The notes: a model not told the origin generated them from the letters alone. A stretch of 64,000 nt of DNA from Symbiodinium natans (GCA_905221605.1 CAJNDS010000924.1:612501-676500); one strand, 5' to 3'. Positions 47,620 to 59,658 are shown, numbered from the stretch's first letter. Program-made: numbers and translations.

Positions 47620-47929
47620 TGCAGAGACGTGCACTTCTGTGAGTTGAAATCAATCCTAACTACCTAAACCCTAGGCCTGAAAAGTAATTCCTAAACTCTA
47701 TACTGCAATTCCAATTGGGGTTCGTCATTGTCTTGCTGTACGGATTTGATAAACTACATGTGGAAGCTTTGGGTGGCGGGTAGGGCCTGGGGGCTTAGCC
47801 TGAGGGCTTCTTCTTCATGAGAGTTGGTAGTATGGGCCAGCAGGTGGCCGGCTTGCTAGTGAGCCTGGTACGTTACAGAAGCAGGTATCGGCCGCGTCTT
47901 GCCACGCCCACAACAACGACGACGGCGGC

Positions 47930-48043
47930 GACGGCGACTGCGACGACTGCGGCGACTGCGACGACTGCGACTACTGCTACTCCTACTACTCCTACTACTC
48001 CTACCACTCCTACCAGTCCTACCGTGACTCCTAGCACTTACTG

Positions 48044-48112
<69 letters not shown>

Positions 48113-48115
48113 CGC
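47930..48115. repeat. Trinucleotide repeats (CGA/CTA type, then TAC)
   Basis: Diverged ACGACTGCGACT units pass into about 20 perfect TAC triplets (48041-48108). Confidence 0.95.
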
Positions 48116-48600
48116 TACTACTCATCACTACAACCCCCCCCCCCCCCCCCCCCAAACCACCTTTTCCCAAACTTGATTCAGGCTCTCCCGGAACGTATGT
48201 TGCTATTCGTTGTTGAAGTTGTTTGGGGGGGGGGGGGGAGGTAATAATCAGAACCCAGCATTAAGGGGAGAATGAGCAAGCCACACCAGCTGCCATCGTA
48301 CAAGAAACGCAGTAGCCAAGGTCAGCCTCCTTCAAGCCCATCACGTGACGCAGCCAACGCACCTGACATTGCTTCAGGATGGGTGCCCTGCCTGTGAACA
48401 AACACGGGGTGTTAACACAGCGTTTAGGGTTTAAGGTCGGGTTCAGGGGTTTTTAAGGAGACGTTGATTGTAAATTGGCTTTTTTCAATTTCACTGCCTC
48501 CGAAATTGGGCTACAGAAGCACGAGCCAGGTGTGGGGCCCCTGGAATATCTCTCATGTTTCTTTACCGGGATTACCATCGAACCTCGGTTCAGGAACATG

Positions 48601-48705
48601 CCCAAAGAGCCCTGCACACCCCGTAGCCCTAAAGCCTAAGCCCTAAACCTTAAATCATGTCGGGATCTTGAATCTGACTTATTAAGGGCTCCTTGGGTTC
48701 TCACA
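48601..48705. mobile_element. Family D element interrupted by a degenerate heptamer tract
   Basis: GCCCAAAGAGCCCTGCACACC on the left (arm CCCAAAGAGCCC), then AGCCCTAAAGCCTAAGCCC inside, and GGGCTCCTTGGGTTC on the right. Confidence 0.65.
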
Positions 48706-48779
48706 ACCTCCCGTCATTTGGGCTTGGTTGAAGACCTGGCTGTGGAACTTTATAAGAAGGGGGTGGCTGCGACATGGGT

Positions 48780-48880
48780 GGTTTAGGGTTTAGGGTTTAG
48801 GGTTTAGGGTCTAGGGTCTAGGGTCTAGGGTCTAGGGTCTAGGGTCTAGGGTTTAGGTTTAGGTTTAGGGTTTAGGGTTA
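48780..48880. repeat. TTTAGGG tract with a homogeneous GGGTCTA block
   Basis: TTTAGGG units flank seven consecutive GGGTCTA units (about 48805-48851). Confidence 0.95.
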
Positions 48881-49082
48881 AGGAGGTTCATTGTAAAACG
48901 AGAAGGAGTCAATCGCAACCGAAATGGTTTACATGTTGGCAGAAGGGTGCATGCGATGCGGGATGAGATTTTACTTGTAAACCGAACAAGGAACGGAAAG
49001 TAAGCAGGTACTTGCTTTCACGGTGGGGCTTCCACACCAGCCCATTTGGCGTTTAGGCTTACGGTTTCGGGTTTGTGTTGAG

Positions 49083-49309
49083 GCACAACATTGGAGCAAG
49101 CTCAGGGCTAGCCTTACGCTCGCGAGGGTCATCCCAAAAGCAGATGAGACCCCAAACAACACAAGGTCCTATGTTGGGATGTTCCCCCTTTATACTAACA
49201 GTCCTTCATAGGGATTTTAGTACCCCCGATGAGAATCTCTACTAAGGAGCTGTTAGTATAAGGGGGAACATCCCAGCGCATATCTGTTTTTCAAACCCGG
49301 CCAGCCACG
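49083..49309 (+). CDS. Two exons separated by a family A element
   Basis: Exon 49083-49165 (after TGTTGAG): AQHWSKLRASLTLARVIPKA, DETPNNT plus AG; donor GTCCTA. Exon 49277-49309 (after ATCCCAG): C completes S, then AYLFFKPGQP plus CG; donor GTTTAGG. The intron (111 nt) is the A element plus eight bases. Confidence 0.5.
49174..49276. mobile_element. Family A element filling an intron
   Basis: TTGGGATGTTCCCCCTTTAT is mirrored by TAAGGGGGAACATCCCAG; the last AG is the acceptor. Confidence 0.9.
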
Positions 49310-50089
49310 GTTTAGGATTTAGGGTTTAGGGTTTAGGGGTTAGGGGTTAGGGTTTAGGGTTTACCTTCCCTGTTTATTTGAGTACGCGCAGCGTGGAAGT
49401 TTGCACCCCAAAAACATCTCTACAGGAGCTTATAGAGGTTTAGCTAGGGTTCGGAGTCGTCTTAACCAAGGCACGGAAAGAGCCACGCAGAGGTCAGCAC
49501 AGGCAGCGTAGGGTGCTGGGGGGGGTTTTTGGTTTGGGCTTTGGGTTTAGGGTTTAGGGCTCACGGTTTAGGGGTGCCCTGGGGCTGTTTTGTGCGCGTT
49601 TGCAGGTACTGGGGTTTGTGGGCCCGACTTTCTGATCTCATGTAGCAGAGGGCCTCAGACCTCAGATCTGTGAAGAGGAGAACGCGCAGCTTCGAAACCT
49701 CAACGTATCCGACTGCCAACTACCGGGGGGGGGGGGGGGGGGGGGGCGATGGAGGTATGAGCGAACCGAGCCGGAACCACGCGCCCCTAAACCCTAAACC
49801 CTAAACCCTAAACCCTAAACCCAAGACCCTAACGTGGTATCGGACGGCTCTGTCCTGGCTTCGAGCGATCCCGCACTGACCCTTTGGCTCGCCTGGCACT
49901 GCACCAGACCGGCCCAACGAGCGGTTTAGGGTTTAGGGTTTAGGGTTCAGGGTTTAGGGTTCAGGGTTTAGGGTACACACCTTAAAAGAAGGAATATACC
50001 TTACATCTACCTACCTTGAGGACCAGATGAACCCTAAAAGGGTTTAGGGCTCATGGTTCATATACCTTCAAAAGGATTGCATTAGTATG

Positions 50090-50420
50090 TAGCACACACC
50101 TTAAACCGAAGGAATAGACCTTGGTTTTGCGATATTAGGGTTACCTTGCTGGGGTCCTTATTCGGGGATCCTCCTAGGGGGTCTGTATTAGGGGCCGCTT
50201 AATATCGTAAACCCCCATACTGAGGGATCCTTACTGGGATGTTCCCCGTTACACTAACAGTCCTTAACAGAGATTGTAATAGGGCGTACTCTATCCCCTA
50301 TTAAGGACTGTTAGTATGAGGGGGAACATCCCAAGGAATATACCGTTAATCATAGAAAGGATCCCTATGAAATATAAGGTATGCACCTTAATTAAGGGGT
50401 ATTGAGCTCTCCGGGGGCGG
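50090..50420. mobile_element. Family D element with two nested elements
   Basis: D parts: CACACACCTTAAACC and AAGGAATAGACC on the left, AAGGATCCCTATGAAATATAA and GGGGTATTGAGCTCTCCGGG on the right. Inside lie an inverted repeat TTTTGCGATATTA/TAATATCGTAAA (50124-50211) and an A element (50234-50334). Confidence 0.75.
50234..50334. mobile_element. Family A element nested in D
   Basis: TGGGATGTTCCCCGTTACAC is mirrored by GTATGAGGGGGAACATCCCA. Confidence 0.9.
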
Positions 50421-50483
50421 CTGATGGTTCTTTTTTCGTGTTTTTTTTCTGGTTTTTGTTTTTCGTATTTTATGGTTTCAGGT

Positions 50484-50664
50484 GAACCCTAAACCCTAAA
50501 TCCTAAACCCTAAACCCTAAACCCTAAACCCTAAACCCTAAACCCTAAACCCTAAACCCTAAACCCTAAACCCTAAACCCTAAACCCTAAACCCTAAACC
50601 CTAAACCCTAAACCCTAACCCTAAACCCTAAAGCCTACACCCTAAACCCTAAACCCTAAACCCA
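50484..50664. repeat. Longest CCCTAAA tract in the window
   Basis: About 25 tandem CCCTAAA units, nearly perfect, inside otherwise internal sequence. Confidence 0.97.
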
Positions 50665-51409
50665 AGACCATGAAAATACGAAAAAACAACCAGAAAAAAT
50701 ACGAAAAAACAACCTGGACCCGCCGGGGGCGGCCCATAGTTGCTGTGCTATACATGGGCCAGAAAATGCATGCTGTTGACTTTGGTTACAAGCCCTAAAC
50801 CCTAAACCCCAAACCTTAAACACGTATACCCACGACTGTCCCCTGCGGAGTGATCCCATTGGGGTCTGCCAGGCGGGTGGCCAAAAAAAAAAACCTTAAA
50901 CCATCGTGTTGCCAGCTGGCCTGGGAGTGCCCGTGGGCATTACCGTCTTCGCGGCCATTATGCCACTGGGCCATTCACGGGAGGTAAGCTGGGTGCGGAC
51001 TGGGCAGTTGAGGGTATGCTTGGTTAGGCTTTAGAGTTTAGGGTTCACGGCATAGGGTTTAGGGTTTAGGGTTTCGGGTTTAGGGTGATCAGGGTTCAGG
51101 GTTTGCGGTTGGCGTAGCTTTCGCTCAGGTCCTTGGACCACAATAGTTACTTAAGCTGATAACTGGAGGCATTAACAGTTTTGTTTTTCACACGCTTGCT
51201 TGTATGAGCCTCCCTGAAGCTCAAAGAGACAAAGGAACCGGAGCAAACGACCTCCGTATTACAATTCAGACGTAGGTTCTCCAGAAAGGGACGGTAATCT
51301 AGATACCCTAAACCCTAAACCCTAAGCCCCAGCTTACTAGCAAAGGCCCCGTGCCGTGGCTGGATTTGGGTTTCATGGGTTTAGGGTTCAGGGTTTAGGG
51401 TTGGGGGGT

Positions 51410-52080
51410 GGGCTCTACCATCATTTACCATGGGATTGCACCACCCGCCGTGGGCCCTCCATCAGCTCCGTTACAGCTCCGTTGCACCTCCGTCACAGCT
51501 TGAGTTAGAGCCCCGTTACAGCTCCATTGCACCCCCGTTACAGCTCCTTTACAGCTTCCGTTACAGCTCCGCTACAGCTCCGATGCACCTCCGTTACAAC
51601 TAGGTTACAGCTTTGTTACAGCTCCGTTGCACCTCCGTTACAGCTCCGTCACAGCTTCCGGTACAGCTCCGTTACAGCTCCGTTACAGCTCCGTTGCAGC
51701 TCCGTTACAGCTCCGTTTCAGCTCCAGTACAGCTCCGTTGCACCTCTGTTACAGCTCCTTTACAGCTTCCGTTACAGCTCCGGTACAGCTCCGTTGCACC
51801 TCCGTTACAGCTCTGTTACAACTTCCGTTACAGCTCAGTTATACAGCTCCAGTACAGTTGCGTTACAGGTCCGTTATCTGCTACGGCTCCGTTACAGCTT
51901 CCGTTACAGCATCGTTACAGCCGGTATAGCGCTTCGTTGCAGCCTTCCAATACGGCTCCGTTACAGCTCCGGAACAGATCCGTTACTGCTCCGCTCCTTT
52001 CCGTTACAGTTTCTGTTACAAGCCCCGTTACCGGCGAGCATTTCTGCCATAGTAGAGGCCTGCAAATGATGGTAGAGCCC
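51410..52080. mobile_element. Minisatellite bounded by terminal inverted repeats
   Basis: GGGCTCTACCATCATTT at 51410 is mirrored by AAATGATGGTAGAGCCC at 52064. Between them lie about 45 diverged 10-11-base units (CAGCTCCGTTA, CACCTCCGTTA). Three overlapping plus-strand frames are by-products. Confidence 0.85.
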
Positions 52081-52148
52081 TGCCCCAAGTTTAGGGCTTC
52101 AAGCAGTGCCTGTGCTAGGGTTTACGGGGCTTGCTGATCTCAATGTAG

Positions 52149-52455
52149 TAGAGCACTGGGACCGTTGTGGCCCCAAGCGTCTTGTTTGTTGCACATGCTG
52201 GACGGTCCAGAGTGGTTTGCGGTGCTTAAGTCTTCAGAACCAGTTGCCCAGCAGCTCAGGCTTTTCGTGCTGGACAAGACACATGGGTCGGTCCAGGCAG
52301 GAGGGATGGGGATGCGTTACATGCACCGAGAGGGGGGGGGAAGACTAACTGAGCCGTTTATGGCATCGGGATATGACTATGATCCAGCTTCGGTTCACTT
52401 AGCCCCAATTCCATTTGTCCATGTGCTGGCATGTTGTGTTTTCCATCCGTATAGG
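52149..52455 (+). CDS. Candidate exon (102 codons)
   Basis: After TCAATGTAG one frame is open: RALGPLWPQASCLLHMLDGP, EWFAVLKSSEPVAQQLRLFV, LDKTHGSVQAGGMGMRYMHR, EGGGRLTEPFMASGYDYDPA, SVHLAPIPFVHVLACCVFHP, YR. It ends AGG before GTTTAGG. The longest exon candidate in the window. Family not recognised. Confidence 0.55.
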
Positions 52456-52493
52456 GTTTAGGCTTATGTTTGAGGGCTTGGGTGAGGTATCCA

Positions 52494-52743
52494 GGCACTC
52501 TGCAGCCTTGCGTTTTGGCCGTGTCGGCTCCCCCCCCCGCCCCCGCCCACCTGACGAGTGGGAACAGCATGTAGCAGTGGGACGGCTGTATCAAAGTAGC
52601 AGAACCAACGCCACGCCTTCCACAAAGCTGGGCCGCTCGTTTCCTCAAACTGTGTTGGGAGCCATCCCTGAACAGAAGCACAAAAACCCTGAGCCCACCT
52701 ACACAGAAAAAAGCGTGAAGCCATTTCTATATATATATGCATA
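52494..52743 (+). CDS. Candidate 3' exon (82 codons)
   Basis: After GTATCCAG: HSAALRFGRVGSPPRPRPPD, EWEQHVAVGRLYQSSRTNAT, PSTKLGRSFPQTVLGAIPEQ, KHKNPEPTYTEKSVKPFLYI, YA, TAA. The 38-nt gap to the previous exon starts with GTTTAGG. The split codon does not fit directly, so an alternative site or another exon is needed. Minus strand is also open in part. Confidence 0.4.
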
Positions 52744-52814
52744 ATTAGTCCTTCTTTACATCAATATGTACGTGTCAATGTTGTTCTTTATCCTACGCAT
52801 TCCTCTTCCTACTA

Positions 52815-53150
52815 TCATCATCATCATCATCATCATCGTCGTTGTCGTCGTCGTCGCCAACACCATCATCATCACCATCGATAGTGTCACGAAAGCTAGT
52901 GTAGCTAGATTGAGTTTACCTGCTCTAGCAGCTATTAGCAGGGTTTTCGGACCGACCCCCCCTCAGAGTTGTCATTTGATTCATAATTCCATGCTACTAG
53001 GTAGTGTGGTCGAGTGTGGCGGTGGCGGTGCGTGGTGGTGTGTGGTGGTGTGTGGTGGTGTGTGGTGGAGCTTGCTGATGTGTGAAGCTGGTGGTGCTGG
53101 TGGGGGTGGCGGGGGTGGCGGTGGTGGCGGCGGTGGTGGTGGTGGTGCTT
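52815..53150. repeat. Simple repeats (ATC, GTC, GGT, GGC)
   Basis: ATCATC and GTCGTC runs at 52815-52870; TGTGGTGG and GGTGGC runs at 53015-53145. Confidence 0.9.
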
Positions 53151-54474
53151 TGAATCAACAACAAGATTAGACAGAAAAAAAGCGAAGAGGAATGGTGGTG
53201 GGGGAAAGAGGGGAGTGAGGAAAAGAGGCAAGAACAGGGGCCGGGATCGTCAAGAAGAAAAAAAACCTTGAACCCTAAACCCTAAACCCTAAACCCTGAA
53301 CGCTACACGTGGGGGTGGCGGAAGATGAGGAGCGGCCGCGCCTAGACGCCGACGCACAACTAAGCCCGAACCACACCCCACTCCCCCCCCTGAAACCCCC
53401 TTTGTCCTGGAATAGCTGCTTAAAGCTGGCTTTTATGCCTACTAGTAGCCTAGAGGGTGCCGAAACCCGAAGCCCTAAATCGAACCCTGAGCCCTAAGCC
53501 CACTCGAAGGAATACTCGGCAATATTCGCCGAGTTCTTGGGCACTTTCGCTCTTGCAGCTGCCTCGGCAAACTGGGGTGTGGAGTTTTAAGCTTCAGGGT
53601 CGTACTTGGAATCTCTTCCGACTTAGGAACTCTTAAATAGTATCCCCTAGAAACCCTCCTTTAAACCCCGCAGCCGACCTTACTAACCCTGCTTACTCAG
53701 TCAAAAGGGCTTGCAAGTAGGGGTTAGCAGCAGGTTCTTCTTAGGTGACATTGGCATTGGTTCCTCCCTTTTTTTTGTTTTCTTAGCATTCGTTATCGTA
53801 CCTAGACCTCTATAAACCCCTAAAACCCCTGAAACCCTAAGCCCTAAACCCCCGAACCCTGGTCGTCCGGTTTCGCAATCGTCCCATGATCCCCAAGGAG
53901 GAAGTCTTCAGGGTTTGGCCTAGAAGGTGCCTCAACTCACTAGGACCCCGGGATGGTTCTTGCTTGTTTTTGATGTTTCGGGTTTAGGCAAAGGGTTTAG
54001 GGTCTAGGGTAGCTGCTGCCAAAGGGTTTAGGGTTTAGGGATAAGGGTCTAGGGTTTGGGGTTTGGGGGTTGCACAAGGGTTTACTGCCTGGATCTCGTC
54101 CAGCAAGATGCGTCAGGGTGTTTAAAGGGCCGGCCTCGCGCAAAGCCGTCCTTTCGCACCTTTGCTATGCCAGCACACTAGGGCTTGGGCCTCAGCCCTA
54201 AACCCTAGACCCTGAACCCTAAACCCTAAACACCCTAGGTGATGTATAAGCTCCAAAAAATCCTAAATCCAACTGCCAGTCTTTCCCTTGACAGGGTCCT
54301 CCATGGGTTCTGCCTCTAATTTATGGCAAAGTCCTATGGCATGGGGCGGGTCTCGTTCCTAGTGAAAAGGGAGGCCCTACCTAAACTTGTAATTGCGGTT
54401 CATTTTAGGGGAAAACTGTAAGTCTAAGCCACAAATCCAGGAGGTGCGATTAGAGGTCGAGGTAATGCTGCAGG

Positions 54475-54579
54475 TCTTCACGGTCGCCTGCTGCGTGACG
54501 ACCGGGAGCAGCGTGTGGAACGCGACCGCGATCGCCTGCGCACCTTGGACCAGTTGCCTAGAGCTTGTTTGGAGTTATG
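54475..54579 (+). CDS. Candidate exon (charged, helical)
   Basis: After ATGCTGCAG: LHGRLLRDDREQRVERDRDR then LRTLDQLPRACLELW; ends TGG before GTTTAGG. It may start further upstream (54413). Looks like a coiled-coil segment. A second frame is open. Confidence 0.5.
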
Positions 54580-54604
54580 GGTTTAGGTTTCTCAGTAGGC
54601 CCTT

Positions 54605-54691
54605 GGGACATTTTACATTATCCCTTATTGGGTTTAAGAAGATCATATTCAGGAATATTTTTCAGAGGGCTTTAATGGCCATCCTAGGTTC
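54605..54691. mobile_element. Family O element
   Basis: TTTAAGAAGATCATATTC, AGGAATATTTTTCAGAGGG, GGCCATCCTAG: same order as at 33985. It lies between two exon candidates and ends in AG before G. Confidence 0.65.
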
Positions 54692-54766
54692 TACTCTAGG
54701 GCTTTTGGCTGAAGTTTGGAAAACAGCAGCTTTAGTGTTGGTTACGTCAAGGAAGCCGTGGTACTT
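54692..54766 (+). CDS. Candidate exon between O and B elements
   Basis: After GGCCATCCTAG: STLGLLAEVWKTAALVLVTS then RKPWYL; ends at CTTG of the B element (GAGATT, possible GA donor). Hydrophobic. Confidence 0.4.
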
Positions 54767-54906
54767 GGAGATTCATGTTAATAAGTTATTAGCCAATCAC
54801 AACTGTACTTATAACCCACTTGCAAGCCCCTTTAGTGCCCTAATATAGTTATAAGTACAGTTATCAGTACAGTTGTTATTGGTTAATAAGTGCCATGATC
54901 TTCCAC
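54763..54906. mobile_element. Family B element
   Basis: ACTTGGAGATTCATGTTAAT is mirrored by ATAAGTGCCATGATCTTCCA; inner TATAACCCACTTGCAAGCCCC shortened here to its first 20 bases in comparison. Confidence 0.8.
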
Positions 54907-55514
54907 CGTACCTAAACTCTAAAGGGTGGTTATATGGGCCTTGAAAAGGGTGCTACCCCGTACAAATTAAGGGCTCATACATCATAACCCTGTAAAGGAG
55001 GTTAGGGACCACATTATAGGGTTATAGGGTTTAGGGTTTAGGGTTTTGGGTTTTAAGGTTTAGGTTTACGAAAAAAGAAGAGAAGCAGCTTCTTTTACGT
55101 TCTAGGTCCCCTAGTAGGATCATTATTCGCGTTTTGTTTTGGGGGGGCTCCTTGTTAAAACTGAATAGTAAGAGAAAGGGTACCCCTCTCATTAAGGAGT
55201 TTTTGGGGAACCTCGGCTTAATTTTTATATTAGAGATGTTCATGGTTTATTGTTCACATCGTCCCTTAAGTTACAACCTTTGGTAATCTTCTTTTGCTAA
55301 GACTATTTGCCTTAGAACCCCCCCCCAACAAAAGAAAAACACATTTTTTGTTTTGCTACTAGAGTGTTGTTCAGCAGCGAGGCTGGGTTGATAGGCGGTG
55401 GCAAAAGAACAAGAGCCTGATAAGCCTTTATACCATCGTATACCACGAAGGAAGCACCTAAGCCCTAGAAGCCTTGTACCGTGCTATAACAAGAAAGAAG
55501 CACCTAAGCCCCCT

Positions 55515-55622
55515 AAACCCTAGACCCTATAGACCCTATAGACCCTATAGACCCTATAGACCCTATAGACCCTATAGACCCTATAGACCCTATAGACCCT
55601 ATAGACCCTATAGACCCTATGT
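55515..55622. repeat. CCCTATAGA array (left)
   Basis: Twelve tandem 9-base units CCCTATAGA, starting from a CCCTAAA/CCCTAGA context. A second array with the same unit is at 63022. Confidence 0.97.
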
Positions 55623-55655
55623 GCCATGGACCTTTAGGTATAATGTGAGGTCTTG
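55623..55655. repeat. Inverted boundary motif of the satellite block (left)
   Basis: GGACCTTTAGGTATAATGTG followed by AGGT. Its reverse complement occurs at about 62990-63012 (ACCTCACATTATACCTAAAG). Confidence 0.85.
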
Positions 55656-55859
55656 TCCTTCTTTCCCTATTAAAACCATTGAATGCTCTATGCCTGAAGC
55701 ATGTCAGAGTTGGGTTTATGGCTTAGCAAACTCACTCATCCTTGGAAACAAGTCGGAGGGGGCCTTTCTCTTTTTCAAGAAAAATGAAACAACTATGAAG
55801 TAACACAATAGCGAGTCACCCCCCTCCTCTTGGCCTCTCGTCGCTTTCTCACAAGTCCA

Positions 55860-58800
55860 AGTTATGGAAGGAACCGCCGGAAAGATGAAAAGAATAGGAA
55901 GGGAGAGATAAGCGAAAGAGGGTTCCGCCCCCCTTTCCAAAACCTTCTTCATTCCTCGCCTCTCTTCGTCTCTTCTCTTTGCTTCTTCTTTTCTGACAAC
56001 AGTGGGAAAGGGAAGGAATGAAAGAGCAGAAGGAAGGCAGGCGCAAATGGGCCTCCTTTTGTGCGCCCGTCCTCCTTGCCTTTTTGTCTGCCTCGATGCG
56101 GCAAAGCTGAGCAAGGGAGGGGGGGAACGACAAGCTCTCCGTTTTCTTGTCTTGTCGTGTTTTCCCAGAGTGTTGCTGGAAGACTGCGGGGGGCTTTTTT
56201 CCCACCTCTCCTTTCCTTTCCTTTCCTGCGCTCTCATAGAAAAAGGAAGAAGAAGGATAAAGACAAAGCAGAAACAAAAAAGAGGTCATGCCCCCGCCTA
56301 TGTGCCTATGTCTACTTTCTCCTCTCTTGCTTTCTGCTCTTCAGTTTCTGGACTCTGATACGTAAGAAATGTCCGCGACAGGGGGTGGCAGGGGGAGCGT
56401 TCCTTTCCCAGTCTTTCTTCCATGTCTCCTTATCAATGAGAAAATGCATGAGGGGGAGGAAGGAGAAGTGGAGAGTGAGAGCGAGGGACAAGGAGAGGGA
56501 GAGAGGAAGAGAGAGAATGAGAGAATGAGAGTGAAAGAGAGAGGAAAGAGGGAGGAAAGAAAGAGAGAGAGAGGGTGTAGGTAGATAGATAGATAGAAAA
56601 TGAAGAGGAAAGGCGAGCAACCGCAAGGCGTGGCAACTTTCTGTGGTTTTCCTTTCCACTTCAGTCTGTTCTTCCTCACCATTTATCTCATTCGCGAGAA
56701 AAGGAGGAGAGAAGAGGAAGAAGAAAGGAGGACAGCAAGGAAGAGGGCAGATGGAGTGACAAGTTATCTGGCCCCTCTTCATACCTTATCATCTGCGTAC
56801 ATTACTCATCTGTTCTCTTCTGTCTCCTGTTCTTTTGAAGTAAAGGTTCCCTTGTCTTGTCGTGTTTTCCCGGAGAGTTGCGGGAAGACTGAGGAGGCCT
56901 TTTTACCCACCCCTGTTCTTTCCTGCGCTCTCATAGAAAAAGGAAGAAGAAGGATAAAAGACAAAGCAGAAACAAAAAAGAGGTCATGCCCCCGCCTATG
57001 GGCCTATGTCTACTTTCTCCTCTCTTGCTTTCTGCTCTTCAGTTTCTGGACTCTGACACATAAGAAATGTCTGCGACGCGGGGGTGGCAGGGGGAGCGTT
57101 CCTTTCCCAGTCTTTCTTCCCTGTCTCCTTATCAATGAGAAAACGCACGAGGGGGAGGAATGAGAAGTGGAGAGTGAGAGCGAGGGACAGGGAGAGGGAG
57201 AGAAGAAGAGAGAGAATGAGAGAATGAAGTGAAGGAGGGAGGAACGATAGGAAGGGAGAGATAAGGGAAGGAGAGGGTTCCGCCCCCTTCTCCAAATCCT
57301 TCTTCGTTCCTCTCCTCTCTTCGTCTCTTCTCTTTGCTGCTTCTTTTCTGACAACAGTGGGAAAGGAAGGAATGAAAGAGCAGAAGGAAGACAGGCACAA
57401 ATGGGCCTCCTTTTGTGCGCTCGTCCTCCTTGCCTTTTTGTCTGCCTCGATGTGGCAAAGCTGAGCAAGGTAAGGGGGGAACGACAAGCTCTCCGTTTTC
57501 TTGTCTTGTCGTGTATTCCCGGAGAGTTGCGGGAAGACTGCGGGGGCCTTTTTTCCCGCTTCTCCTTTCCTGTTCTTTCCTGCGCTCTCATAGAAAAAGG
57601 AAGAAGAAGGATAAAAGACAAAGCAGAAACAAAAAAGAGGTCATGCCCCCGCCTATGTGCCCATGTCTACTTTCTCCTCTCTTGCTTTCTGCTCTTCAGT
57701 TTCTGGACTCTGATACGTAAGAAATGTCCGCGACAGGGGGTGGCAGGGGGGGCGTTCCTTTCCCAGTCTTTCTTCCCTGTCTCCTTATCAATGAGAAAAT
57801 GCATGAGGGGGAGGAAGGAGAAGTGGAGAGTGAGAGCGAGGGACAAGGAGAGGGAGAGAGGAAGAAAGAGAATGAGAGAATGAGAGTGAAAGAGAGAGGA
57901 AAGAGAGAGGAAAGAAAGAGAGAGAGAGAGAGAGGGTGTAGGTAGATAGATAGATAGAAAATGAAGAGGAAAGGCGAGCAACCGCAAGGCGTGGCAACTT
58001 TCTGTGGTTTTCCTTTCCACTTCAGTCTGTTCTTCCTCACCTTTTCTTCCTATATATCTCATTCGCGAGAAAAGGAGGAGAGAAGAGGAAGAAGAAAGGA
58101 GGACAGCAAGGAAGAGGGCAGATGGAGTGACAAGTTATCTGGTCCCTCTTCATACCTTATCATCTGCGTACATTACTCCTCTGTTCTCTTCTGTCTCCTG
58201 TTCTTTTGAAGTAAACGTTCCCTTGTCTTGTCGTGTTTCCCCAGAGAGTTGCGGGAAGACTGAGGGGGCCTTCTTACCCACCTCGCCTTTCATTTTCTTT
58301 CCTGCGCTCTCATAGAAAAAGGAAGAAGAAGGATAAAAGATAAAGCAGAAACAAATAAGAGGTCATGCCCCCGCCTATGGGCCTATGTCTACTCTCTCCT
58401 CTCTTGCTTTCTGCTCTTCAGTTTCTGGACTCTGATACGTAAGAAATGTCTGCGACGGGGGGTGGCACGGGGAGCGTTCCTTTCCCAGTCTTTCTTCCAT
58501 GTCTCCTTATCAGTGAGAAAACGCACGAGGGGGAGGAAGGAGAAGTGGAGAGTGAGAGCGAGGGACAGGGAGAGGGAGAGAAGAAGAGAGAGAATGAGAG
58601 AATGAAAGTGAAAGAGGGAGGAACGATAGGAAGGGAGACATAAGGAAAGGAGAGGGTTCCGCCCCCTTCTCCAAATCCTTCTTCGTTCCTCTCCTCTCTT
58701 CGTCTCTTCTCTTTGCTGCTTCTTTTCTGACAACAGTGGGAAAGGAAGGAATGAAAGAGCAGAAGGAAGACATGCACAAATGGGCCTCCTTTTGTGCGCT

Positions 58801-59290
58801 CGTCCTCCTTGCCTTTTTGTCTGCCTCGATGTGGCAAGGCTGAGCAAGGGAAGGGGGGAACGACAAGCTCTCCGTTCCCTTGTCTTGTCGTGTGTTCCCG
58901 GACTTTACCCACCTCTCCTTTCCTTTCCTTTCCTTTCCTGCGCTCTCATAGAACAAGGAAGAAGAAGGATAAAAGACAAAGCAGAAACAAAAAAGAGGTC
59001 ATGCCCCCGCCTATGGGCCTATGTCTACTTTCTCCTCTCTTGCTTGCTGCTCTTCAGTTTCTGGACTCTGATACGTAAGAAATGTCTGCGATGGGGGGGT
59101 GGCAGGGGGAGCGTTCCTTTCCCAGTCTTTCTTCCCTGTCTCCTTCTCAATGAGAAAACACATGACGGGGAGGAAGGAGAAGTGGAGAGTGAGAGCGGGG
59201 GACAGGGAGAGGGAGAGTGGAAGAGAGAGAATGAGAGAAGAGAGAGGAAAGAGAGAGGAAAGAGAGAGGAAAGAGAGAGGAAAGAGAGAG

Positions 59291-59382
<92 letters not shown>

Positions 59383-59620
59383 GGAGGGAGAGAGAGAGAG
59401 AGAGATAGTGAGAGGGGGATAGGTAGAGAGGTAGGTAGTTTTCCTCTCCACTTCAGTCTGTTCTTCCTCACCATTTCTTCCTATATATCTCATTCGCGAG
59501 AAAAGGAGGAGAGGAAGGAAGAGGGGAGATGGAGTGACAAGTTATCCTGGTCCCCCTTCTTACCTTATCGTCTGCGTACATTACTCCTCTGATCTCTCTG
59601 TTTCCTGTTCTTTTGAAGTA
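55860..59620. repeat. Tandem repeat of a 1.36-kb dimer
   Basis: CATGCCCCCGCCTATG recurs at about 56287, 56986, 57643, 58366 and 59001. Alternate copies are followed by two different modules (one with GTAGGTAGATAGATAG, one with GGTTCCGCCCCC), so the true period is about 1356-1380 bases, just under three copies. Contains AG-rich runs (pure AG at 59288-59370). The many Ser/Leu/Arg frames on both strands are by-products. Confidence 0.9.
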
Positions 59621-59658
59621 AAGGTTTACAGAAGTTTATCCCCTGTCCCTTCCGTTTC

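Noticed and set aside
51527-52137. Three overlapping plus-strand frames of more than 100 codons
   Set aside because: A 10-11-base minisatellite without stops opens all frames.
55716-59592. Many overlapping frames rich in Ser/Leu or Arg/Glu
   Set aside because: They occur on both strands and in several frames of an AG-rich tandem repeat, and they change with each repeat copy.
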